This document shows, one piece after another, positions 1 to 6,567 of a DNA stretch of 40,849 nucleotides; position 1 is the stretch's first letter; every line of letters begins with the position of its first letter. Source of the DNA: an uncultured Elusimicrobia bacterium (GTDB lineage Bacteria; Elusimicrobiota; Elusimicrobia; Elusimicrobiales; UBA9959); assembly GCA_903917735.1 (NCBI GenBank), contig CAIXBR010000082.1, positions 1-40,849 of the forward strand, written 5' to 3'. Both the position numbers and the translations under genes were made by a program. The notes below the pieces were generated by a model. That model was given only the letters and a program-made list of their open reading frames with translations, searched no databases and had not been told where the DNA came from.

Positions 1-42
1 GAATAAACGGGTAATGACTGGAACAGGAGTTTATAAGTATAA

Positions 43-201
43 GGGGATTGCGAAACGGATGGGAAGAGTGGCTCGGAAATCGCGCGCTACCTGTACACTA
101 CTGACCGCCAGAAACTGGACACTTTGGCCCTGGCGTTTACAGGAATGCCCCGGACTGACTACTTGCGGGCCATTGGACCCACCCGGGCCCGGGCTGAATA
201 A
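43..201 (+). pseudogene. possible 3' remnant of a broken small ORF
   Basis: One reading frame is open from 43 to the TAA at 199-201 and encodes about 52 residues of protein-like composition, including the stretch RYLYTTDRQKLDTLALAF. It has no ATG, GTG or usable TTG start near its beginning and is closed by stops at 34-42. A different frame starting at ATG 14 carries a plausible N-terminus (MTGTGVYKYKGIAKR), so a single frameshift near 55-65 would join the two. I do not recognise the family. It could equally be chance coding potential in a GC-rich spacer. The remaining bases up to 263 show nothing else recognisable. Confidence 0.25.
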
Positions 202-263
202 CCAGCTGCACCTGGGCCTTTGGCCGGTTCTCCAACTTCGCCCAATCGATTAGAATTTAAACA

Positions 264-1499
264 ATGACTAAGAACGCTTTTTATCTGACCGCAGTTCTCC
301 CTTTACTCAGCTCCGGACTCTGCGCGCAGACCACCGCGCTGCAACAGCTTAACTCCGGCAAGCAGGCCCCGGTGGCTGCCGCCGTGTCAGCCCCCTCGGC
401 CGCGGCCGCCGGCGGAGCGCTTACCGTGTACGCCTACCCGCCCCGCAAGATACTAGACTGGTCCACGCCCAAGTCCGTACTGGGGGATTTTACCAACACC
501 ACTTTAGGCCAAGCCCTGGCCGAGAATCCCCAGATAACCTTCGTCTCGGATTTTGGCGAGCCCGGCGGCATACCGCGCTCCTACAAGTCCACCATGGGCC
601 ACACCATAACGCATACCCAGTGCACGCTGCCCGATGGCCAGGCCTACGACGCCTGGACCAGCTTCTCCGGCCAGGACCTGTACTCCGTGGACAAAGAGAA
701 CATGCTGGACAGGAAGATAGGCCTTGGGATGCTCTTCGAGGATTACGTGGACGGCCACATCATCAGCGGTGTAGAGAACCAGATGCGCCTGATCTATTAT
801 AAAGGAAACGACGGCAACACCCCCCGCTACTGGCAGCAGGCCATAGACGGCGAAGCCTGTGGTCGTGTGCGCGACATGGTGGAGTTCTTCAAGAGCTTCC
901 ACTTCCCTAAAGGCTCCACGCGGGAGCAGCTAGAAGCCCGCCCGGCAGCGCAGACCCTTTACTTTACCAGCAACATGGACCCCTACAAGACCTACATGGC
1001 CAGGAAGCTGGACCCGACCGCCAAAGTGGGCGGCGGCTGCGCGCCGTACGGCGTTGGTCTACTGAAAGCCGCCTGGAAATACGACTACAATCTGGACGAC
1101 ACGCTCTCTTTGAAGCTCAGTATTTCCGAGCGCCTCATTGGTGGCATCCCCGACGAGACCGGCAAGATCCGTCAGGTGAGCGTTTCCGACCTGCTGGGCC
1201 CGCTGGGCGGCAACTGGAACTACGCCGGCTACAAGAACCGGGACTTCAGGAATTACGACCCGTACCTGATCTGGAAATTCATAGGCGGCGTGAACGCCTG
1301 CCTGACCGGGAACACGGAGAACTGCTCGCCCGAGGCCTCGGCCTGGCTTGCCGTAACCCCCGGACGGGTTTCGGCCGGAGAAGTACAGGAGATGAGCGAC
1401 ACCCGCTTGGTGACCTCCCCGCCCATGGGCCACAACACCGCACCCACGCGCCACAACGTGACACAGCGCGTGAAGATGAGCGGCATAGTTGTGAACTAG
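264..1499 (+). CDS. secreted protein of unknown function, possible permuted papain-fold enzyme
   Basis: This 411-residue protein has an N-terminal Sec signal (hydrophobic residues 5-20, probable cleavage after CAQ) and an Ala/Pro-rich linker to about residue 50. A globular domain follows. It contains STMGHTITHTQC (His113, His117, Cys120) and, about 140 residues later, GGGCAPYGVGLLKAAW (Cys259). An early GHT-type His followed much later by a Cys at a helix start resembles the circularly permuted NlpC/P60 arrangement of DUF4105-like proteins, but that is only a pattern resemblance. No clear ribosome binding site precedes the ATG. Two plus-strand terminators follow directly, so the gene is probably monocistronic. 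Export is well supported; the function is unassigned. Confidence 0.8.
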   Translation: MTKNAFYLTAVLPLLSSGLCAQTTALQQLNSGKQAPVAAAVSAPSAAAAGGALTVYAYPPRKILDWSTPKSVLGDFTNTTLGQALAENPQITFVSDFGEPGGIPRSYKSTMGHTITHTQCTLPDGQAYDAWTSFSGQDLYSVDKENMLDRKIGLGMLFEDYVDGHIISGVENQMRLIYYKGNDGNTPRYWQQAIDGEACGRVRDMVEFFKSFHFPKGSTREQLEARPAAQTLYFTSNMDPYKTYMARKLDPTAKVGGGCAPYGVGLLKAAWKYDYNLDDTLSLKLSISERLIGGIPDETGKIRQVSVSDLLGPLGGNWNYAGYKNRDFRNYDPYLIWKFIGGVNACLTGNTENCSPEASAWLAVTPGRVSAGEVQEMSDTRLVTSPPMGHNTAPTRHNVTQRVKMSGIVVN

Positions 1500-1515
1500 C
1501 TCTTCGGCAAAGAGA

Positions 1516-1545
1516 AAAAGAGCCCCCGCCATGGAGGCTCTTTTA
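1516..1545. terminator. bidirectional intrinsic terminator
   Basis: The stem AAAGAGCC (1517-1524) pairs with GGCTCTTT (1536-1543) and continues into a T-run on the plus strand and a T5 run on the minus strand. It lies between two convergent genes and can end both transcripts. Confidence 0.85.
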
Positions 1546-1560
1546 TTTCCCGGCGCCGGG

Positions 1561-1589
1561 AAGGCCTACTTCCTGCGGGCCTTTTTTTT
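1561..1589 (+). terminator. second plus-strand terminator inside the convergent gene's 3' end
   Basis: AAGGCC (1561-1566) pairs with GGCCTT (1578-1583), followed by a T8 run (1582-1589). It overlaps the last codons of the minus-strand TPR gene and backs up the terminator at 1516-1545. Confidence 0.55.
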
Positions 1590-2393
1590 ATTAACGGCGG
1601 GTTTGGGCTTGGTTTTAGGGGCGCGGGCCTTGTTTATAAAATCCTGGGACATTTTGATCACGGAAGAACAGTCCGGGCAGGGACCCGCCAGCAGTGCCTT
1701 GGTCATGTGTGTTACGGCCTCGTCGTAAAGCTTCAGTTCAAAACAGGTCAGCCCCAATTGCCTGTTGAGCATTATTACGTCGGGAGAAGAGACGGCCAGG
1801 GGTTCGCTCTTTTTAAGGTTCAGATAAGCGTTGTTATAATCATTAGCTCCAAGGTAGGCGCTGCCTAGGCCCATATAAAGCTGCACCTGTTTAGCGCCGA
1901 GGTCTTCGGCCTTTTTAAGGTCAGCTATCGCGTCCACATACTTCCCTTCCGCCAGCTTGGCCTGTCCGCGCGTGATGTACGTTGCCGCGTCTTTGGAGCC
2001 CAGCTGCACGGCCTTATCCAGGCACTTCAGGGAATCCTCTTTGTTGCCCATATCGGAATTGAGCACTGCGGCCCTTTCATACACATTGGCCAGGGCCGCG
2101 GCGGGTATGGCGACGCGGCCGCTGTCCGCCAGCTTCATTATCTCGGCGATGTCGGAAAACTCTTCTTTTTTTATGCCGGCCACAGCGTAATGTCCGCGTC
2201 TTAAATTAAGGTAAGTGAACTTGTAGGCCTCGGGTGAAACATGATCTATCATTAAGGTGCAGGCTTCTATAGCGACAGTCCCCTGCCCTTCGCGGCACTC
2301 CGTGGTCACTTTCTTTAGATAGCCAAGGAGCAACAGGGCAACGAGCACAAGCGCTCCGAGAACTATTCCTATTCTGGTCAATATTTTTTTCAT
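1566..2393 (-). CDS. membrane-anchored TPR-repeat protein
   Basis: This 275-residue protein has one N-terminal transmembrane segment (about residues 8-26, IGIVLGALVLVALLLLGYL) that anchors a soluble domain. The rest is helical and carries tetratricopeptide repeats, clearest in LGSKDAATYITRGQAKLAEG and LGAKQVQLYMGLGSAYLGAN, which act as protein-protein interaction scaffolds. The C-terminus is strongly basic (KARAPKTKPKPAVNKKKARRK without its first residues). A GAGAGG ribosome binding site precedes the ATG, and a TATAAT hexamer on the minus strand (2443 to 2438) could be its promoter. The partner is unknown; the anchoring suggests a role at the inner membrane facing the periplasm or the cytoplasm. 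Confidence 0.85.
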   Translation of the reverse strand: MKKILTRIGIVLGALVLVALLLLGYLKKVTTECREGQGTVAIEACTLMIDHVSPEAYKFTYLNLRRGHYAVAGIKKEEFSDIAEIMKLADSGRVAIPAAALANVYERAAVLNSDMGNKEDSLKCLDKAVQLGSKDAATYITRGQAKLAEGKYVDAIADLKKAEDLGAKQVQLYMGLGSAYLGANDYNNAYLNLKKSEPLAVSSPDVIMLNRQLGLTCFELKLYDEAVTHMTKALLAGPCPDCSSVIKMSQDFINKARAPKTKPKPAVNKKKARRK

Positions 2394-2443
2394 TATTCGC
2401 CTCTCTGAACCGGGACCACTGCGGGGCCTTGTTTTTAATTATA

Positions 2444-2475
2444 CAAAAGCGAGAGCCCCCGCTCACGGGGGCTCT
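2444..2475 (-). terminator. intrinsic terminator of the candidate RNA
   Basis: AGAGCCCCCG (2452-2461) and CGGGGGCTCT (2466-2475) form a perfect 10-bp stem with a 4-base loop. On the minus strand it is followed by CGCTTTTG, a short T4 tract. No T-run exists on the plus-strand side, so it serves leftward transcription. Confidence 0.65.
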
Positions 2476-2782
2476 TCACCCGGCACATTGGCCGGACACC
2501 GCACCAAGGGGTGGACCGGGGGACCTAAGGCGCTCTAAACGCAGCCGAAGGGCCGGAACACCCGCCCGGGAGGGGCGCCGCCGAACGCGGAGCCGAACCG
2601 GGCACCCCGGGGGAACCGCCCTGCCTGAAGCAGACCAGCGGACCGGGGAACCGCGCCGCAAACCTACCCACCAATCAAACCAGCCAAACACCCAAGGCCC
2701 TTCCGCAACCGAAGCAGACCGCACACCGAAACCGCCGGGCCCGCGACTACACCGAACGGCGCGCTAAAAATATCAGAACCAC
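2444..2782 (-). ncRNA. candidate structured RNA gene, about 340 nt, unknown family
   Basis: This gene-free interval has a consensus minus-strand promoter at one end and a strong minus-strand hairpin with T4 at the other, as expected for a stand-alone RNA gene. By hand count, plus-strand bases 2521-2760 hold only 10 T and 62 A in 240, so the transcript would be almost free of A but normal in U. It carries six UUCGG motifs and an exact 10-base direct repeat (GAAGCAGACC on the plus strand at 2627-2636 and 2711-2720). I looked for the conserved cores of RNase P RNA, tmRNA, SRP RNA and 6S RNA and did not find them. It may be a new RNA or only a biased spacer. Confidence 0.4.
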
Positions 2783-2788
2783 ACTCTG

Positions 2789-2817
2789 AGTATAACAGGC
2801 AACACTTGACTTGTCAA
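2789..2817 (-). promoter_or_regulatory. consensus sigma-70 promoter for the candidate RNA
   Basis: On the minus strand, TTGACA (2817-2812) and TATACT (2794-2789) are separated by exactly 17 bp. A C8 run lies directly upstream, and the -35 hexamer is part of TTGACAAGTCAA, whose TTGAC/GTCAA arms could be an operator. The same module recurs at 6401-6438. Transcription would start near 2782. Confidence 0.75.
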
Positions 2818-2858
2818 GGGGGGGGTGAGAAAATTATTTTATAAGAGGAAGAGCCTGA

Positions 2859-3791
2859 TCAGTACTTTGCGAGGGCGGCCTGATAGGCCTTCCACAACAC
2901 GGCCATGCTGTGGGTGGGCTGGCCATAGGGGCTGCCGGGCAGGGAAGCCCAGATGCCGTTGAGCTTGTTCACAGCGGCGGTGAAATTGGCGTATTTGTTG
3001 GACTTGAGCGCCAGGTTATAGGCGCCGGCGCGGCGCACAAGCTCAAGACCTGCCTTCTCCTGGCTTGGAGGGGTGAAATCGGTAAGGCCGAGGTCTGCGG
3101 CCAAAGGGTCCCAGGTCTTGGAAAGGAACTGGTAGCGCCCGGCGGCGCTGGAGCAGAGCTTGCCTTCACAGGCTATCTTGCGGGGATGGTCGGCGTAGTT
3201 GTTGAAGGTGATGAAACTGAAAATATAGTTATACCGCTCGTTGACGCCCTCGGAATAGGCCAGGGTATACATGAACGCGCGCACGGTCCTGGGCAGTTCC
3301 CACGCGCCGCCGGCGGAACTGGAGGAAACGTGGTCCATGTAGATATAGCCGCGCGAAAGCGAGCAGCCGGGCAGGGGCTCGGCCAGGGCTACCGTCATAT
3401 GTTCGCCTTCGAAACCGGGCTTGGCGGAAGTTTTGTAAAGGGTATTGGGCGCCAGGGTGCAGCGGCCGGTGCCGTCGGCCAGGTCGGAGGCCTGGGCCGG
3501 GGAAACTTTAAGGAAAGTGGCGGCGTTGCCTATATAAAAGAACTCTTCTCCGGTCTTGCGGGTTTCCTGCGTCCAGTCGAAACCCGGTTCCTTATTGTTA
3601 GGGGGGAGATACTGCTCGGCTTCGACAAAACCGTCAGCGCGTACCGGCGCGGGCACGTCAACTCCGGAAAGAGAGGGCTTCTTGTCCCCGCCCGGAGAAG
3701 ACAGGAGTTCCTCTAAAGCTCCAGCGGAGGCGCGTAGCGGCGCTGCTGTTATAAGCAGGGCGGCGAGAACGGCCAGGCTGGATGTCTTCAT
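2859..3791 (-). CDS. secreted GH104-type lysozyme/lytic transglycosylase (lambda R-like)
   Basis: This 310-residue protein has a Sec signal (residues 1-23, cleavage near RASA-G). A middle region (about 80-155) may be SH3-like. The C-terminal part (about 168-310) matches the phage lambda endolysin R family: AYSEGV with the putative catalytic Glu181, NNYADHPRK, SSAAGRYQFLSKTWD, LTDFTPPSQ and IWASLPGSPYGQ. Enzymes of this family cleave the MurNAc-GlcNAc bond of peptidoglycan and leave a 1,6-anhydro end. No holin or other phage gene is adjacent, so it looks like a domesticated cell-wall enzyme acting in the periplasm. The IS4 element sits 72 bp upstream of its start in the same orientation and may have separated it from its native promoter or now read into it. 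Confidence 0.88.
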   Translation of the reverse strand: MKTSSLAVLAALLITAAPLRASAGALEELLSSPGGDKKPSLSGVDVPAPVRADGFVEAEQYLPPNNKEPGFDWTQETRKTGEEFFYIGNAATFLKVSPAQASDLADGTGRCTLAPNTLYKTSAKPGFEGEHMTVALAEPLPGCSLSRGYIYMDHVSSSSAGGAWELPRTVRAFMYTLAYSEGVNERYNYIFSFITFNNYADHPRKIACEGKLCSSAAGRYQFLSKTWDPLAADLGLTDFTPPSQEKAGLELVRRAGAYNLALKSNKYANFTAAVNKLNGIWASLPGSPYGQPTHSMAVLWKAYQAALAKY

Positions 3792-3886
3792 GTTTATATT
3801 ATGGCTCCCAGAATAGAGGGGGTGAAGGGCCCGTGGTCCCGATACGGCCTAGGCCCTTTGACCCAGGGCTGTCCCAGGAAACTTAT

Positions 3887-5059
3887 TCAGGCAAACGGCA
3901 GGAAGGGCTGTAAATCACCATCACGTATCCTGTTTGGCCGGTTTTGGTTCAAACTCAACGTGTCCAGCAGCGATAAACGCTCCATTAAACCCGCCTTTAT
4001 CAACTGATGCAGGTAGTAAAGCGAATGCGCGTACCGGCTCTGGTATTTGATGTAGGCCAGCAGCAGGTAATAGCACATAGCCGACCAGATCTGCGTTAAA
4101 ACATCGTTCTCGCTGGTCCCCAGGAACGTCTTTATCTTTAGGTTCTGCTTTACCCACCTGAAAAACGCTTCTATCTGCCAGCGCGATTTGTAGATGTCAG
4201 CTATTGTCCGGGCCGGAAGCTTCAACTGGTTCGTTATAAATTCAAAAGTCATGTCATGCTCTTTGTCGTAATATCTTATAAGCCGTAGCCACCGGGGATA
4301 CGCTTCTTTCATTTTTCCGCATAGTTCTATTACGTCATCGCTGACTACCCCCTTGGCTGGGTCCTTCCAACTTACATGCTGTCCCACAATACGGTAATTC
4401 ACCCTTTCCCGCAGGCGGGTAACGAAGTACGCTCCGGAGTCACTGATACGCCGGAACCACTTGGAATCCGTATAGCCTCTGTCAAAGCAATAGATGCTGT
4501 CCCGCGAAAGATTAAAATGGGCTCTGGCCGCCACCACATCATTCTTTTCCCCATTGGTCATCACCATAAAGCACAGAATATCCACGCTGTGATCGAACTG
4601 GAAATGCATCTTTATGGCCCCTTTCTTGTGTTTTATCCGGGACCAGGGAAATACCGAAAGGCAAAGGCGGCTGGTTGTCGCATCTATGCTGTAAAGCGGG
4701 TTCGGGAATTTGAACTTATGCTTCGGGGTAAGGTCGCGGCATCTGGCCAGAAGTTTATAGAACATGCCTTCATATATGTGCCAGTCGCGCTTTGCGTTGG
4801 CGTTTGAAAGGGTGTTGCGGCAGATTTTCGAGGGCAGGCCCAGGTGATAAGTTCTTAAATTCTGCACGCTGAAGGCGCTTTCTATTTCCCGCGGGCTTTC
4901 AAGCCCGCTTATCTGCACGTATAGAAGCGCCGTGAACTGGTTCCAGGTACTCAGTTTCTTGGCGTAGCGGTCGGCGCCATGCTGTTTTACGATGGTTTCG
5001 AAACTATGTCTGGGTAACTGCAAAAGCAGGCTGGAAAACAATGTGTTATAATGTGACAT
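3887..5059 (-). CDS. IS4-family DDE transposase
   Basis: This 390-residue transposase catalyses cut-and-paste movement of its element. The N-terminus (about 1-75) resembles the DUF4372 domain common in this group. The catalytic triad is visible as Asp126 (YSIDATT), Asp193 (CFDRGYTD) and Glu297. The last sits in a perfect IS4 signature Y-(2)-R-(3)-E-(6)-K spanning Tyr290, Arg293, Glu297 and Lys304. The length is normal for the ISPepr1-like group and no frameshift is seen, so it is probably active. A GGAGG ribosome binding site lies just before the ATG, but it is one arm of a strong hairpin, which predicts low translation when the element is read from outside. Confidence 0.93.
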   Translation of the reverse strand: MSHYNTLFSSLLLQLPRHSFETIVKQHGADRYAKKLSTWNQFTALLYVQISGLESPREIESAFSVQNLRTYHLGLPSKICRNTLSNANAKRDWHIYEGMFYKLLARCRDLTPKHKFKFPNPLYSIDATTSRLCLSVFPWSRIKHKKGAIKMHFQFDHSVDILCFMVMTNGEKNDVVAARAHFNLSRDSIYCFDRGYTDSKWFRRISDSGAYFVTRLRERVNYRIVGQHVSWKDPAKGVVSDDVIELCGKMKEAYPRWLRLIRYYDKEHDMTFEFITNQLKLPARTIADIYKSRWQIEAFFRWVKQNLKIKTFLGTSENDVLTQIWSAMCYYLLLAYIKYQSRYAHSLYYLHQLIKAGLMERLSLLDTLSLNQNRPNRIRDGDLQPFLPFA

Positions 5060-5062
5060 AAG

Positions 5063-5124
5063 GAATCCTCCGTCGGTAAGGACTGTTTTCTAAGCAAAAA
5101 CATCTTACCATTAACGGAGGATTC
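5063..5124 (-). promoter_or_regulatory. hairpin sequestering the transposase ribosome binding site
   Basis: GAATCCTCCGT (5063-5073) and ACGGAGGATTC (5114-5124) are perfect 11-bp inverted repeats. An inner GGTAAG/CTTACC pair extends the stem. In mRNA the 3' arm contains the GGAGG ribosome binding site of the transposase, so read-through transcripts would fold it away. This is analogous to the fold-back inhibition known for other insertion sequences such as IS10 and IS50. Confidence 0.65.
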
Positions 5125-5158
5125 TCTTTATTTCACTGGTTTTCCTGGGACAGCCCTG

Positions 5159-5479
5159 CCTTTGGGCAAGTCCGCGCTTGGCAGGGGCTGCTGGTTTTAC
5201 AGTCTTTATGCTTCCGGTATTCCGGCCAACGGAAGACCCGCCAGGAGCACGGCGTTGATTGGGCGGGCTGTGTGTTTTGGCAACTTCTGCGGCCCGGGAC
5301 TGGGCTTCTTGCGCGGTGCGGCTTGCGCCCGCAAGGGGCTTTCGGGATTTTGGCAATAGGTCTAAAAACATCGCCCTTATAGGCCTAAAGCCTGCCGCCG
5401 CGCCAGCGCGAGAATGATAAGATATTTATGCAAGGTGACGTTGTCAGGCAGCAAAACATAACGGAGGGAACGAATACTA
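5159..5479. other. gene-free spacer beside the IS element
   Basis: I see no convincing gene in these 321 bases. The longest minus-strand frame (5111-5371) crosses the IS end and has a low-complexity Ala/Arg/Pro composition. The last 80 bases are AT-richer and probably carry the promoter of the following gene, but no hexamer pair is close enough to consensus to name. Confidence 0.4.
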
Positions 5480-6148
5480 ATGAACAAGAAACTTTTAATT
5501 ATGTCGGTTTGCTTTGGTGTTGTGTCGGCAGCGGGCGCAACCGTGAATTTCGACCAGGGTGTCGACGTCAAGGCCGCCGTTAATGACGCCGTGGTTTCCG
5601 AAATCAAGCTTCCGGCGGCTAAATTCAGCCAGCTCGTTGATATTACCCGTGATTGCAAAAAGATTACTTTCGGGGCCGCCGACCCCCTGACCTCCGCCGA
5701 ATATCCCCTCACCAGCATTGAAACCACCCAGGAATGCCAGAACACGGGAACCCCCGCGGGCCAGATATGTTTCCCGAATACCCGGCGCCATTACGAATTG
5801 GCGAAAATTGCAATAACACAGCCCAGGGAGCTTAAGCCGGACCAGAAGGAAGTTTTCGAAGTCTGCCTGTGGGGCTCGTTCCTTAGCCTGAAGCTGGTCT
5901 CGCCAGCCTACAATTATTCTGTCAACCGCGTCCTCAGCACGTTCGAGCTGACGCCTAAGGGCGCGGCCCAGCCTGCTTCCGCCGACGACAAAGGCCTTAC
6001 GAAGGCTCAGGATCCGGCTGTCTGCACGCTCACGCAGAACAACCCCTATTCCTGCATCTACTACTGCAAGCCTGATTTTTACATTTACGTTCCCCCGGTG
6101 AACGGCTGCAGCCCCACCACTCCTTACACGCCGTCGTGGCCATTATAA
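5480..6148 (+). CDS. small secreted Cys-rich protein of unknown function
   Basis: This 222-residue protein begins with a Sec signal (hydrophobic residues 5-20, cleavage near AGA-TV). The mature start reads VNFDQGVDVKAAVNDAV. That closely resembles the mature start of the papain-like protease at 39701 (VSFDQRGDLNALVATV), so the two share a leader or propeptide motif. About eight cysteines lie in the rest, clustered near the C-terminus (CTLTQNNPYSCIYYCKPDF), and the end is rich in Pro, Tyr and Ser. Disulphide-stabilised export to the periplasm or surface is likely. GGAGGG precedes the ATG by 11 bases, and a strong terminator follows, so the gene is monocistronic. I do not recognise a catalytic motif. 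Confidence 0.85.
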   Translation: MNKKLLIMSVCFGVVSAAGATVNFDQGVDVKAAVNDAVVSEIKLPAAKFSQLVDITRDCKKITFGAADPLTSAEYPLTSIETTQECQNTGTPAGQICFPNTRRHYELAKIAITQPRELKPDQKEVFEVCLWGSFLSLKLVSPAYNYSVNRVLSTFELTPKGAAQPASADDKGLTKAQDPAVCTLTQNNPYSCIYYCKPDFYIYVPPVNGCSPTTPYTPSWPL

Positions 6149-6170
6149 GATAGTTGTTCTATAAACGCGC

Positions 6171-6207
6171 AAAAAAGACAGCCGGCCAAAAGCCGGCTGT
6201 CTTTTTT
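6171..6207 (+). terminator. strong intrinsic terminator
   Basis: AAAAAAGACAGCCGGC (6171-6186) pairs perfectly with GCCGGCTGTCTTTTTT (6192-6207) around a 5-base loop, ending in T6. It ends the gene at 5480-6148. The A-run on the other arm would allow use on the minus strand too. Confidence 0.92.
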
Positions 6208-6400
6208 GGCGGTGCGCTAATAATTAAATACCGTGAAAAGACCGTCTTCCCCTATGGGTCCGGCCGCCATGGCTTTCACCGTTGCGGTGTGCCGCTTCAG
6301 GTAGTTTCCCGGGGAGCTTGCCGGGGGCTTCCGGCCCTGACCTGTCCGGGGAGGAATACGCCCTTCCTGCCGCGGAAAGCTGAAACCTGGACGCCTGCTG
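6208..6400. other. gene-free spacer upstream of the second C-run promoter
   Basis: I see no supported gene, RNA motif or long repeat in these 193 bases. They are GC-rich and lie between a terminator and a consensus promoter. Confidence 0.4.
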
Positions 6401-6409
6401 CCCCCCCCC

Positions 6410-6438
6410 TTGACAAGTCAATGGGTAGCGGTTATACT
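6410..6438 (+). promoter_or_regulatory. consensus sigma-70 promoter with C-run
   Basis: TTGACA (6410-6415) and TATACT (6433-6438) are separated by 17 bp, preceded by a C9 run (6401-6409). The run and TTGACAAGTCAA are the same as at the candidate RNA promoter near 2817. It drives the beta-trefoil gene through a leader of about 120 nt. Confidence 0.85.
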
Positions 6439-6567
6439 ATTGGTTAATCGATATACCCCTGCCATATAGCGGCCAGTTCTTTATTGTCTGGCGGACAGGG
6501 ACTCACTGGCTTATCCTGAAGCGCCGGTTTTGGCGGCCGCCATTGAGATCTGGAACAGGAGAAATCT

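Larger units (their letters stand above)
3864..5158 (-). mobile_element. intact IS4-family insertion sequence
   Basis: The ends are 18-bp perfect inverted repeats: CAGGGCTGTCCCAGGAAA at 3864-3881 and its reverse complement at 5141-5158, giving a 1295-bp element. The flanks show only an imperfect direct repeat (CCTTTGACC at 3855-3863 against CCTTTGGGC at 5159-5167, 7 of 9), so the target duplication is weak or decayed. The element carries a single uninterrupted transposase gene and an internal hairpin over its ribosome binding site. Confidence 0.9.

Noticed and set aside
2429..2767. 112-residue plus-strand frame in the T-depleted region
   Set aside because: It exists because T is needed for stop codons and is nearly absent. 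The product is Arg/Pro/Thr-rich with no ribosome binding site.
2444..2782. RNase P RNA, tmRNA, SRP RNA or 6S RNA in the gene-free stretch
   Set aside because: None of the conserved core motifs (RNase P GAGGAAAGUC, tmRNA T-loop end, SRP GGAAGCAG loop in context, 6S bubble) was found on either strand.
3801..4007. Small plus-strand frame spanning the IS left end
   Set aside because: It runs across the inverted repeat and antisense to the transposase; no ribosome binding site.
5111..5371. 86-residue minus-strand frame next to the IS
   Set aside because: Crosses the IS end, has low-complexity composition and no homology I recognise.
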